Assembly (NCBI GenBank): GCA_002358555.1 | Contig: DEPC01000182.1 | Location: forward strand, 1-5,877 | Origin: Hungatella sp. UBA3402 | Lineage (GTDB): Bacteria; Bacillota; Clostridia; Lachnospirales; Lachnospiraceae | Reading direction: 5' to 3' | Length of the DNA: 5,877 nucleotides | Shown here: positions 1 through 5,792 of the stretch, piece after piece | Position numbering within the stretch: position 1 is the first letter of the stretch | Layout of the letters: every line of letters begins with the position of its first letter | Translations under genes and position numbers: made by a program | Notes under the pieces: model-generated | Told to the model about the DNA's origin: nothing | The model's input: the letters and a program-made list of their open reading frames with translations, nothing else | Database searches by the model: none

Positions 1-437
1 ATCATTTCAGGGCGTTCGTAGCCTCCACAGTTGTAAACAACAGGAATTGACAGTGCAGGTCGAGCCAGATTGAGGGCTGCTATAACAGAGGGCAAATATT
101 GGGTAGCAGTAACCAGATTGATATTATGTGCCCCCTGCTCCTGAAGCCTAAGAAAAATATGACATAGTTCTTGTTCTGTCACTTCTTGACCGAATCCTTG
201 ATGACTAATCGAATAGTTTTGGCAGAAGCAACAGTGCAAAGTACAACCACTAAAAAACACAGTGCCGCTTCCCTTTGTACCACTGATAGAAGGTTCTTCC
301 CAGTGATGGAGAGCTGCCCTAGAGATTTTAGCCATAGTACCACTTTGGCAATGACCTTTGTATTGGCTGCGATCAATATGGCATATATGGGGGCATAATT
401 GACAGTCATTATAATTATAAGGAAATGATTCTATCAT
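1..437 (-). CDS. Radical SAM protein, PflA-like (COG1313 type), N-terminal part, cut by left window edge
   Basis: An open frame runs on the minus strand from 437 off the left edge (145 codons seen). Seen: an N-terminal cysteine cluster, C12-x2-C15-x3-C19 followed by C30, in the context CQLCPHICHIDR; then EEPSISGTKGSGTVFFSGC and the radical SAM signature C65-x3-C69-x2-C72 (CTLHCCFC, then QNYSIS), with an extra Cys70; then NLVTATQYL and IPVVYNCGGYE. This order matches the pyruvate formate-lyase activating enzyme-related COG1313 family, whose members would bind a [4Fe-4S] cluster at the three signature cysteines and cleave S-adenosylmethionine. Family members are usually about 290-300 residues, so roughly half is missing. 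The substrate is unknown, and no glycyl radical enzyme lies in the window. The start is uncertain: an in-frame ATG at 458 would add seven residues; neither start has a strong Shine-Dalgarno, though AAAGGG lies 12 bases before 437. A TAG at 480-482 closes the frame upstream. Confidence 0.88.
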   Translation of the reverse strand, partial: MIESFPYNYNDCQLCPHICHIDRSQYKGHCQSGTMAKISRAALHHWEEPSISGTKGSGTVFFSGCTLHCCFCQNYSISHQGFGQEVTEQELCHIFLRLQEQGAHNINLVTATQYLPSVIAALNLARPALSIPVVYNCGGYERPEM

Positions 438-457
438 GATTTGGATTTTCCCTTTCA

Positions 458-486
458 TTGACAAACTCTGTAAGAGACGCTAAAAT
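458..486 (+). promoter_or_regulatory. SigA-type promoter for azlCD
   Basis: A perfect -35 TTGACA (458-463) is followed after exactly 17 bases by TAAAAT (481-486), five of six matches to the -10 consensus. Transcription should start near 493, leaving a leader of about 63 bases before azlC. The -35 box touches the alternative start codon of the divergent radical SAM gene. No riboswitch, T-box or attenuator is visible in the short leader. Confidence 0.75.
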
Positions 487-509
487 AAATAACTGGTTTC
501 TAAATCTAT

Positions 510-536
510 AGTATAGGGAAAAAAAGAAAAATGCAA
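510..536 (-). promoter_or_regulatory. Possible promoter of the radical SAM gene
   Basis: On the minus strand TATACT (515-510) is a good -10 box, with TTGCAT (536-531) as a possible -35 at a short spacing of 15 bases. Transcription would begin near 503 and enter the gene at 437 or 458. The short spacing makes this tentative. Confidence 0.35.
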
Positions 537-555
537 GAAGTAAAGGGAGGCAATT

Positions 556-1248
556 ATGAAAGATGAAAGGGTACTTGCCTTGACCTATGCATTTCCAAAA
601 ACAGTTCCAGTGATGGTAGGTTATGTGTTTCTTGGGGCAGCATATGGGATATTGATGAAAGTAAATGGCTTTGGTATTTTGTGGGTGTTGGCTATGAGCA
701 TCTTTGTGTATGCAGGAAGCTTACAGTATGTGGGAGTGACCTTACTAGCTGCCATGGTTCATCCTCTGTATGCATTTTTTATGGGGTTGATGATTAATGC
801 CCGACATCTTTTTTATGGGATTTCTATGTTGGGAAAATACCATGATTTAAAGAGGTTTAAGACTTACCTAATTTTTGCCTTGACAGATGAGACCTTTTCT
901 GTGCTATGTAATGAGAAGGTGCCCCGCGCTCTGAATAAAGAATGGGTATATTTATGGATATCTCTATTAAATCAAGGTTATTGGGTGATAGGAAGTGTGA
1001 TAGGAAGTATCTTGGGAAGCTTGGTAACTTTTGGTACAAAGGGATTGGATTTTGCATTGACTGCTCTGTTTGTAGTGATTTTTACAGAACAGTGGAAAAA
1101 CCACAAGGACCATAGACCTGCCTTGGCAGGGGTGGTCAGCTCAGCAATCTGTGTGATATTATTTGGAGCTGGAAGTTTTATTATTCCAGCTATGGTTTTG
1201 ATTTTGGGAATTTTAAGTGTTTGGTATTGGAGACAGGAGAAAATTTGA
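556..1248 (+). CDS. azlC: AzlC-type branched-chain amino acid exporter, large subunit
   Basis: A 230-residue, strongly hydrophobic membrane protein of the AzlC family, which with AzlD exports branched-chain amino acids and their analogues (azaleucine resistance in Bacillus subtilis); the E. coli relative is YgaZ of YgaZH. Seen: an N-terminal PKTVPVMVGYVFLGAAYG segment (14-31), the family motif YAGSLQ (52-57), NARHLFYGIS (81-90) and DETF (111-114), then further hydrophobic segments around 131-157, 166-177 and 190-224. The length is typical, so the gene is complete. ATG at 556 is preceded by AAAGGGAGG (542-550) at five bases, a strong ribosome binding site. azlD follows after 51 bases on the same strand with no terminator between, so the two are probably one transcript from the promoter at 458-486. 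No regulator gene is adjacent within the window, and the exact substrate is inferred from the family. Confidence 0.92.
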   Translation: MKDERVLALTYAFPKTVPVMVGYVFLGAAYGILMKVNGFGILWVLAMSIFVYAGSLQYVGVTLLAAMVHPLYAFFMGLMINARHLFYGISMLGKYHDLKRFKTYLIFALTDETFSVLCNEKVPRALNKEWVYLWISLLNQGYWVIGSVIGSILGSLVTFGTKGLDFALTALFVVIFTEQWKNHKDHRPALAGVVSSAICVILFGAGSFIIPAMVLILGILSVWYWRQEKI

Positions 1249-1283
1249 TCTGGGATATTAATGATAAAAATGGTTTGATAAAG

Positions 1284-1290
1284 AGAGAGG
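1284..1290 (+). promoter_or_regulatory. Ribosome binding site that fixes the TTG start of azlD
   Basis: AGAGAGG (1284-1290) lies nine bases before the TTG at 1300. The reading frame only opens after a TAA at 1279-1281, and no ATG or GTG occurs in frame before the conserved N-terminal membrane segment, so TTG is the supported start. Confidence 0.7.
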
Positions 1291-1299
1291 TTTGATAGA

Positions 1300-1638
1300 T
1301 TGGATAAAACTGTGATTCTAAGAGAACTAGGGGTTGTGATAGCTCTAGTAGCGGCAACATTGCTTACCCGTTTTTTACCTTTTTTGTTGTTTCCGTCAGG
1401 AAGAGAGACACCAAAATATCTGGAATATCTGGGAAAAACCTTGCCTTATGCTACGATTGGACTTTTAGTAGTGTATTGTCTAAAGGATGTGGAGGTATCA
1501 GGTCCAGCTCATGGGCTGCCAGAGATGATAGCAGTGATTGTTATTGTGATATTACATTGGTGGAAAGAAAATTCACTGTTGAGTATTGGCGCAGGTACAA
1601 TTTTTTATATGATATTAGTGCAAGTGGTATTTGGCTAA
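1300..1638 (+). CDS. azlD: AzlD-type branched-chain amino acid exporter, small subunit
   Basis: A 112-residue membrane protein matching the AzlD family, the small partner of AzlC (the E. coli counterpart is YgaH). Seen: a first membrane segment around 10-31 ending in the typical TRFLPFLLF (23-31), a conserved KTLPYATIGLL stretch (46-56) leading the second segment, a third around 74-88, and HWWKENSLLSIGAGT (86-100) leading into the last segment. The length is normal for the family. Translation begins at TTG, supported by the ribosome binding site at 1284-1290; a rare start codon could hold the small subunit below AzlC, but that is inference. Its position directly behind azlC is the usual arrangement and strengthens both assignments. 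A hairpin begins 12 bases after the stop. Confidence 0.88.
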   Translation: MDKTVILRELGVVIALVAATLLTRFLPFLLFPSGRETPKYLEYLGKTLPYATIGLLVVYCLKDVEVSGPAHGLPEMIAVIVIVILHWWKENSLLSIGAGTIFYMILVQVVFG

Positions 1639-1649
1639 AAATAGAAAAA

Positions 1650-1677
1650 CCGACAGGAAGGAAAAACTTCTAGTCGG
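1650..1677. terminator. Bidirectional terminator hairpin between azlD and the small acidic gene
   Basis: CCGAC (1650-1654) pairs with GTCGG (1673-1677), and GAAG (1657-1660) with CTTC (1667-1670), around a GAAAAA loop with a two-base internal loop. Read leftward, the stem is followed by TTTTTCTATTTTT, a good intrinsic terminator tail for the small gene and pyrG. Read rightward the tail is only CTTTC, so termination of azlCD is probably weaker. It lies 16 bases past the stop of the small gene and 11 past that of azlD. Confidence 0.75.
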
Positions 1678-1693
1678 CTTTCATATGAGGTAG

Positions 1694-1870
1694 TTACGTG
1701 ATTAGATTATCAGGGTCCTTATAACTTGCAGGAGTAAGATAGGGAAACATTTCTTCATAGAATTCCAGTTCCGCTTCTGTTTCAGGAAGAGCAGGAATCA
1801 ATCCTGTACATTCCATGGAAGAAGCAACAGGATTGTCTAAATAGTCATCATCCTTAATATTATAATCCAT
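1694..1870 (-). CDS. Small, very acidic protein of unknown function (58 residues)
   Basis: I do not recognise a named family. The frame runs from ATG at 1870 to TAA at 1694-1696 and fills most of the space between the terminator and pyrG. It is supported as a real gene by a strong ribosome binding site (GAGGTGAT, five bases before ATG), by a terminator 16 bases after its stop, and by coding-like composition. The protein has 14 Asp/Glu, only two Lys and no Arg. It begins MDYNIKDDDYLDNPVAS, has a central ECTGLIPALPETEAELEFYEE (20-40) with one cysteine (Cys21), and ends in a polar tail. There is no signal peptide or membrane segment, so it is probably cytoplasmic. It lies 65 bases downstream of pyrG in the same direction and could be co-transcribed; a TATAAT at 1916-1911 lacks a -35 box. 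A link to CTP synthesis is not implied by anything in its sequence. Confidence 0.72.
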   Translation of the reverse strand: MDYNIKDDDYLDNPVASSMECTGLIPALPETEAELEFYEEMFPYLTPASYKDPDNLIT

Positions 1871-1875
1871 TTGCT

Positions 1876-1883
1876 ATCACCTC
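1876..1883 (-). promoter_or_regulatory. Ribosome binding site of the small acidic gene
   Basis: GAGGTGAT on the minus strand matches the extended anti-16S sequence and ends five bases before the ATG at 1870. It is the main reason for accepting this short frame as a gene. Confidence 0.75.
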
Positions 1884-1935
1884 AGGAGTAGTATAAACAA
1901 ATGAAGGAAAATTATACGAAGAAATGGATTTTCGA

Positions 1936-3537
1936 CTAGGTTAACTCAAGAGCAGCACAAATGAAGCCTTGAAATAAAGGATGGGGTTTATTGGGTCTAG
2001 ATTTTAATTCTGGATGAGCTTGAGTAGCTACAAACCAGGGATGCTGGGGCAATTCAATCATTTCTATAATTCGACCGTCTGGAGAAATGCCAGACAGAAT
2101 CATTCCACCTTCTGATAAAATGGTTCGGAAATCATTGTTCACCTCATAGCGATGTCTATGGCGTTCATGAATGATAGTTTGACCATAAAGAGCATATGCT
2201 TTGGATTGAGGGTTTAAAGAACAAGGATAGGAACCAAGCCGTAAAGTTCCTCCGATATCTTCAACTTTGTCCTGGTCTGGCATCAAATGAATGACAGGAT
2301 AAGGAGTAGATGGATTTAGTTCAACACTATGTGCATCGGTGAGACCTAAGACATTCCTGGAAAATTCTACAATGGCAAGCTGCATTCCCAAACATAAGCC
2401 AAGGTATGGGATATTGTTCTCTCTAGCATACTGGATGGCCAAAAGCATTCCATCAATTCCTCGACTGCCAAATCCCCCAGGAACTAGGATGCCTGATACA
2501 TCGGCCAAAAGCTTGTCAATATTTTCATCAGTTATGGTTTCAGAGTCAATCCATTTGATTGTAACATCAGATTGATTTGCTACACCTGCATGTTTACATG
2601 CTTCCACAACGGAAATATATGCATCATGGAGCTGAGTATATTTGCCCACTAAAGCAATGGTAACTTGAGTTTTGGGATGTTTCCATGCCTGTATCATGGA
2701 ACGCCATTCACTTAGGTCTGGTTCTGGACAAGGAAGATTTAAGCTTTGACAAGCTACCTCGGCCAGATGTTCCTCTTCCATAGCCAGAGGAGCTTCATAG
2801 AGAAGTTCTACATCTAAATTTTGGAGTACATGAGTTTTGGGGACATTACAAAAAAGAGCAATCTTGCTGCGAATACTGTCATTCAAAGGATGTTCTGTGC
2901 GGCAGACAATAATATCTGGCTGAATTCCCATGCCTTGCAGATTTTTTACACTGGCTTGGGTGGGTTTTGTCTTTAATTCTCCAGAGGCTTTGAGATAGGG
3001 GATTAGGGTCACATGAATCAGGATTGTATTGTCAGAACCAACATCATGTTGGAATTGACGGATAGCTTCGAGAAATGGCTGACTTTCGATATCGCCTACA
3101 GTTCCACCTACTTCGATGATGGCGATTTCTGTGTCAGTGTTAGAGAAATTTCTGTGGAAACGGCTTTTGATTTCATTCGTAATATGGGGAATAACCTGGA
3201 CTGTACCTCCTCCATAATCTCCACGACGTTCTTTGGAGAGGACGGACCAATAGACCTTACCTGCTGTGACATTGGAGTTTCTGGTAAGATTTTCGTCGAT
3301 AAAACGCTCATAATGTCCCAAGTCTAGGTCTGTCTCAGCTCCGTCGTCAGTGACAAATACCTCTCCATGCTGGACAGGATTCATAGTTCCTGGGTCAATA
3401 TTGATGTAAGGGTCAAATTTTTGCATGGTAACTTTGTAGCCTCGTGCTTTTAATAGACGGCCAAGAGATGCAGCAGTGATCCCTTTCCCTAAGCCAGATA
3501 CCACTCCGCCAGTGACAAATACATATTTTACTGACAT
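1936..3537 (-). CDS. pyrG: CTP synthase (glutamine-hydrolysing)
   Basis: A complete 533-residue CTP synthase, close to the usual length of about 535-545. It converts UTP to CTP using ATP and ammonia released from glutamine, the last step of pyrimidine nucleotide synthesis, in the cytoplasm. Seen in the synthase domain (about 1-270): KYVFVTGGVVSGLGKG with the P-loop lysine K18, FDPYINIDPGTMNP (41-54), QHGEVFVTDDGAETDLDLGHYERF (56-79) with metal-binding D70, and IIEVGGTVGDIESQPF with E142. Seen in the class I glutamine amidotransferase domain (about 290-533): VPGGFGSRGIDGM (352-364), the nucleophile elbow GLCLGMQ with Cys382, and the catalytic His508 and Glu510 in QAHPEL. No key residue is missing. 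ATG at 3537 is preceded by AGGAGG at eight bases. A promoter and a leader hairpin lie upstream, and ftsH diverges from the same intergenic region. Confidence 0.98.
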   Translation of the reverse strand: MSVKYVFVTGGVVSGLGKGITAASLGRLLKARGYKVTMQKFDPYINIDPGTMNPVQHGEVFVTDDGAETDLDLGHYERFIDENLTRNSNVTAGKVYWSVLSKERRGDYGGGTVQVIPHITNEIKSRFHRNFSNTDTEIAIIEVGGTVGDIESQPFLEAIRQFQHDVGSDNTILIHVTLIPYLKASGELKTKPTQASVKNLQGMGIQPDIIVCRTEHPLNDSIRSKIALFCNVPKTHVLQNLDVELLYEAPLAMEEEHLAEVACQSLNLPCPEPDLSEWRSMIQAWKHPKTQVTIALVGKYTQLHDAYISVVEACKHAGVANQSDVTIKWIDSETITDENIDKLLADVSGILVPGGFGSRGIDGMLLAIQYARENNIPYLGLCLGMQLAIVEFSRNVLGLTDAHSVELNPSTPYPVIHLMPDQDKVEDIGGTLRLGSYPCSLNPQSKAYALYGQTIIHERHRHRYEVNNDFRTILSEGGMILSGISPDGRIIEMIELPQHPWFVATQAHPELKSRPNKPHPLFQGFICAALELT

Positions 3538-3562
3538 AAGCTCAACCTCCTGCTTAAATTTC

Positions 3563-3613
3563 AGAGTACTCTCAGCTATAAAATAGGTGAAAAGAAGTTT
3601 TGGAGAGCACTCT
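3563..3613 (-). promoter_or_regulatory. Long-loop hairpin in the pyrG leader
   Basis: In the minus-strand leader AGAGTGCTCTC (3613-3603) pairs with GAGAGTACTCT (3573-3563): eleven pairs with one G-U, around a 29-base AT-rich loop. It ends 11 bases before the AGGAGG of pyrG. It lacks a U-run, so it is not an intrinsic terminator; it may affect translation, stability or protein binding. Each arm is also nearly self-complementary (AGAGTACTCT is a perfect palindrome), so a DNA-level operator pair is an alternative reading. Confidence 0.45.
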
Positions 3614-3643
3614 TACAATATAGGATGAAAAAATAACTTTTCT

Positions 3644-3672
3644 ATTATACAACCACATGAAATAGAAATCCA
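3644..3672 (-). promoter_or_regulatory. Probable pyrG promoter
   Basis: A perfect -10 TATAAT (3649-3644) lies 17 bases downstream of TGGATT (3672-3667), a poor -35 with three of six matches. Transcription would start near 3637, giving a leader of about 100 bases that contains the hairpin at 3563-3613. The start region lacks the G-run used by the known Bacillus-type pyrG attenuator that senses CTP by reiterative transcription. Confidence 0.5.
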
Positions 3673-3715
3673 GAGTTTTTCTGCTAAAATTTATATTTTT
3701 TTTAGGACACTTTCC

Positions 3716-3744
3716 TTGATTTATGGAGAGACTGACACTATAAT
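3716..3744 (+). promoter_or_regulatory. SigA-type promoter for ftsH
   Basis: TTGATT (3716-3721) and a perfect TATAAT (3739-3744) are separated by exactly 17 bases. Transcription should start near 3751, at the first bases of the structured element 3750-3827. An A/T-rich tract (3686-3703) upstream of the -35 resembles an UP element. The promoter stands back to back with that of pyrG, the two -35 boxes being 43 bases apart. Confidence 0.72.
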
Positions 3745-3749
3745 AGAAA

Positions 3750-3827
3750 GGTATACCCAAAGGGCATACCATAATACAGACTCCTTCGGAGTAGGGACAC
3801 TTCGTGTCATAAGGTATACCCTTTGGG
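3750..3827 (+). promoter_or_regulatory. Structured 5' leader of ftsH: long stem with two hairpins, plus a competing hairpin
   Basis: Seen: CCCAAAGGGcATACC (3756-3770) pairs with GGTATaCCCTTTGGG (3813-3827), 14 of 15 positions, enclosing two perfect five-pair hairpins with TTC loops: ACTCC/GGAGT (3780-3792) and GACAC/GTGTC (3796-3808). The left arm can instead fold by itself: GGTAT.CCC (3750-3758) with GGG.ATACC (3762-3770) around AAA. The two folds use the same bases and exclude each other. GGTATACCC also recurs as a direct repeat at 3813-3821. The predicted transcription start is at its left end, so it would be the extreme 5' end of the ftsH mRNA. It matches no riboswitch class I recognise; it could be an RNA switch, an mRNA-stabilising structure or a dispersed palindromic repeat. 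Confidence 0.6.
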
Positions 3828-3865
3828 AAGGCAATGATGGCTTGGAGCAATCATGATACAGAGAT

Positions 3866-3870
3866 AGGAG
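3866..3870 (+). promoter_or_regulatory. Ribosome binding site that decides the ftsH start
   Basis: AGGAG lies 11 bases before the ATG at 3882. The upstream in-frame ATG codons at 3834 and 3837 have only GGAAGG directly against them (two and five bases away) and abut the leader structure, which favours 3882. CTCCT at 3781-3785 in the leader is complementary to this site. Confidence 0.6.
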
Positions 3871-3881
3871 AACTAAATTTT

Positions 3882-5792
3882 ATGGAAAATAATAACAACA
3901 AGGGTGGAGACGGCAAGATGCCAGGTCAAGGCCAAGGCCAAACCATGCTGATTATATTGATAGCAGCATTGATTACCTTTGTCAGTATTTTTAAAATGGG
4001 TGATTATTTAAGAGGGAAAGGGAGTACCCAGGAAGTGCCATACAGTGAATTTGTGCAGGCATTAGAGAACGGGAGTGTAAAGTCTGTCCGAGTAGGCAGT
4101 TCTGAAGTCTCTTTCTGGACAAAAGAGGGGGCAGACGGCTATAGACCAGGAATTGAGTACATTGCTATAAGAATGGAAGGAGGAGACCAACTCACCAGAA
4201 GACTTGTAGAAGCAGGTGTGGAGGGACGTCAGGAAAGCAGTAGCAACAGTATCTGGCTAGAAAATCTTATCAGCTTTGCCTTAATGTTTGGATTTTTGAT
4301 TCTTTTCATGAATTTCATGATGAAACGTATGGGCGGCGGCGGAATCATGGGTGTAGGAAAAAGCACAGCTAAGATGTATATGCAGAAGGAGACAGGAATT
4401 ACCTTTGTCGATGTAGCTGGGCAAGATGAAGCCAAAGAATCTTTGGTAGAGATTGTAGATTTTCTGCACAATCCTGGAAAATACACCCATATCGGAGCCA
4501 AGCTTCCAAAAGGAGCTTTGCTCGTAGGCCCTCCAGGAACCGGAAAAACCCTTTTAGCAAAGGCAGTGGCAGGAGAAGCTAAAGTGCCATTTTTCTCTTT
4601 GTCAGGTTCTGATTTTGTAGAAATGTTTGTGGGTGTAGGTGCTTCCCGTGTAAGAGATTTATTTAAACAGGCTCAAGATAATGCTCCATGCATTATCTTT
4701 ATTGATGAAGTGGATGCCATTGGAAAAAGCCGAGATTCCCGCTTTGGAGGCGGCAATGATGAGAGAGAACAGACCTTAAATCAGCTTCTTTCAGAGATGG
4801 ATGGATTTGATTCTTCCAAAGGGCTTTTAGTCTTAGCGGCAACGAACCGTCCAGAGATTCTTGACCCAGCCTTGCTTCGTCCAGGGCGTTTTGACAGGCG
4901 AATTATTGTGGATAAGCCGGATTTGAAGGGAAGGGTCAATACATTAAAGGTTCATGCAAAAAATGTGTCGCTAGATGAGACTGTGGATTTGGAAGCCATT
5001 GCTCTAGCTACCTCAGGAGCTGTAGGCTCAGACTTAGCCAATATGATAAATGAGGCGGCGATTCTGGCGGTAAAAAATGGCAGAAATGCGGTGAGTCAGA
5101 AGGATTTGTTTGAGGCAGTGGAAGTAGTTTTAGTAGGCAAGGAGAAAAAAGACCGTATTCTCAGCAAAGAGGAAAGGCGAATTGTATCTTATCATGAAGT
5201 TGGTCATGCGTTAGTAAGTGCTCTTCAAAAGGATGCAGAGCCAGTTCAAAAGATTACCATTGTGCCAAGAACCATGGGAGCTTTGGGATATGTGATGCAG
5301 GTTCCTGAAGAGGAGAAATTTCTCAATACTGAGAAGGAACTGCGAGCCATGTTAGTAGGTGCTCTTGGAGGTAGAGCAGCAGAGGAACTGGTATTTGATA
5401 CAGTAACTACGGGAGCTTCCAATGATATTGAGAAAGCAACCCGAATTGCAAGAGCTATGGTAACTCAGTATGGTATGTCAAAGCGCTTTGGCCTTATGGG
5501 GCTTGCAACTCAAGAAGACCAATATTTGAGTGGCCGGACTGTACTCAACTGTGGGGAAGCAACAGCAGCAGAGATTGACCAAGAAGTTATGGCAATCCTC
5601 AAAGAATCCTATGAGGAGGCCAAAAGGCTGCTTGGCGAAAATCGGACTGTGATGGATAAGATTGCAGAATTTTTGATTGAGAAAGAAACGATTACTGGAA
5701 AAGAGTTTATGGAGATTTTTCGGGAGAGCAAGGGACTGCCAGAGAAGGAGGAGGAAACCGAGCCGGAAAAAGAACCGGACAGTCAAAAATAA
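3882..5792 (+). CDS. ftsH: ATP-dependent membrane zinc protease FtsH
   Basis: A complete 636-residue FtsH, a hexameric AAA+ metalloprotease of the cytoplasmic membrane that unfolds and degrades misassembled membrane proteins and selected regulators. Numbered from ATG 3882: an Asn/Gly/Gln-rich cytoplasmic N-terminus (1-20); membrane segment 22-37; an extracytoplasmic region to about 124; second membrane segment about 125-148; AAA+ domain with Walker A GPPGTGKT (216-223), pore motif FVGVGA starting at Phe249, Walker B IIFIDEVDAI (271-280) and the second region of homology TNRPEILDPALLRPGRFDRR (322-341); peptidase domain with zinc-binding HEVGH (438-442) and the third ligand Asp515 in TTGASNDI. 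A Glu/Lys-rich tail ends the protein. All catalytic residues are present. A longer reading from ATG 3834 would add 16 residues (MMAWSNHDTE...), but 3882 has the better ribosome binding site and a more family-like N-terminus. The gene is apparently transcribed alone, from 3716-3744, behind a structured leader. Confidence 0.97.
   Translation: MENNNNKGGDGKMPGQGQGQTMLIILIAALITFVSIFKMGDYLRGKGSTQEVPYSEFVQALENGSVKSVRVGSSEVSFWTKEGADGYRPGIEYIAIRMEGGDQLTRRLVEAGVEGRQESSSNSIWLENLISFALMFGFLILFMNFMMKRMGGGGIMGVGKSTAKMYMQKETGITFVDVAGQDEAKESLVEIVDFLHNPGKYTHIGAKLPKGALLVGPPGTGKTLLAKAVAGEAKVPFFSLSGSDFVEMFVGVGASRVRDLFKQAQDNAPCIIFIDEVDAIGKSRDSRFGGGNDEREQTLNQLLSEMDGFDSSKGLLVLAATNRPEILDPALLRPGRFDRRIIVDKPDLKGRVNTLKVHAKNVSLDETVDLEAIALATSGAVGSDLANMINEAAILAVKNGRNAVSQKDLFEAVEVVLVGKEKKDRILSKEERRIVSYHEVGHALVSALQKDAEPVQKITIVPRTMGALGYVMQVPEEEKFLNTEKELRAMLVGALGGRAAEELVFDTVTTGASNDIEKATRIARAMVTQYGMSKRFGLMGLATQEDQYLSGRTVLNCGEATAAEIDQEVMAILKESYEEAKRLLGENRTVMDKIAEFLIEKETITGKEFMEIFRESKGLPEKEEETEPEKEPDSQK

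Noticed and set aside
171..409. Two short frames of about 75 codons, one on each strand, within the first 410 bases
   Set aside because: Both overlap the radical SAM frame, which has clear family motifs and runs off the edge; the short frames are shadows of it.
1476..1673. A 65-codon plus-strand frame overlapping azlD and the terminator
   Set aside because: It is out of frame with the recognisable AzlD protein, runs through the terminator hairpin and has no ribosome binding site.
1911..1939. TATAAT at 1916-1911 as a separate promoter for the small acidic gene
   Set aside because: No -35-like hexamer is found at 16-18 bases, and no extended -10 TG motif is present; read-through from pyrG explains expression equally well.
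3013..3327. A 104-codon plus-strand frame opposite pyrG
   Set aside because: It lies antisense to the highly conserved synthase domain of pyrG and shows no domain or ribosome binding site of its own.
3540..3637. CTP-sensing reiterative-transcription attenuator of the Bacillus pyrG type
   Set aside because: The predicted transcript start lacks the G-run, and the leader hairpin has no U-run, so the hallmarks are absent.
3572..3850. A 92-codon minus-strand frame (MLQAIIAFPKGIPYD...) between pyrG and ftsH
   Set aside because: It reads across the palindromic leader, both promoters and the 5' part of the pyrG leader, has no good ribosome binding site or recognisable domain, and its Cys/Pro-rich middle is simply the palindrome translated.
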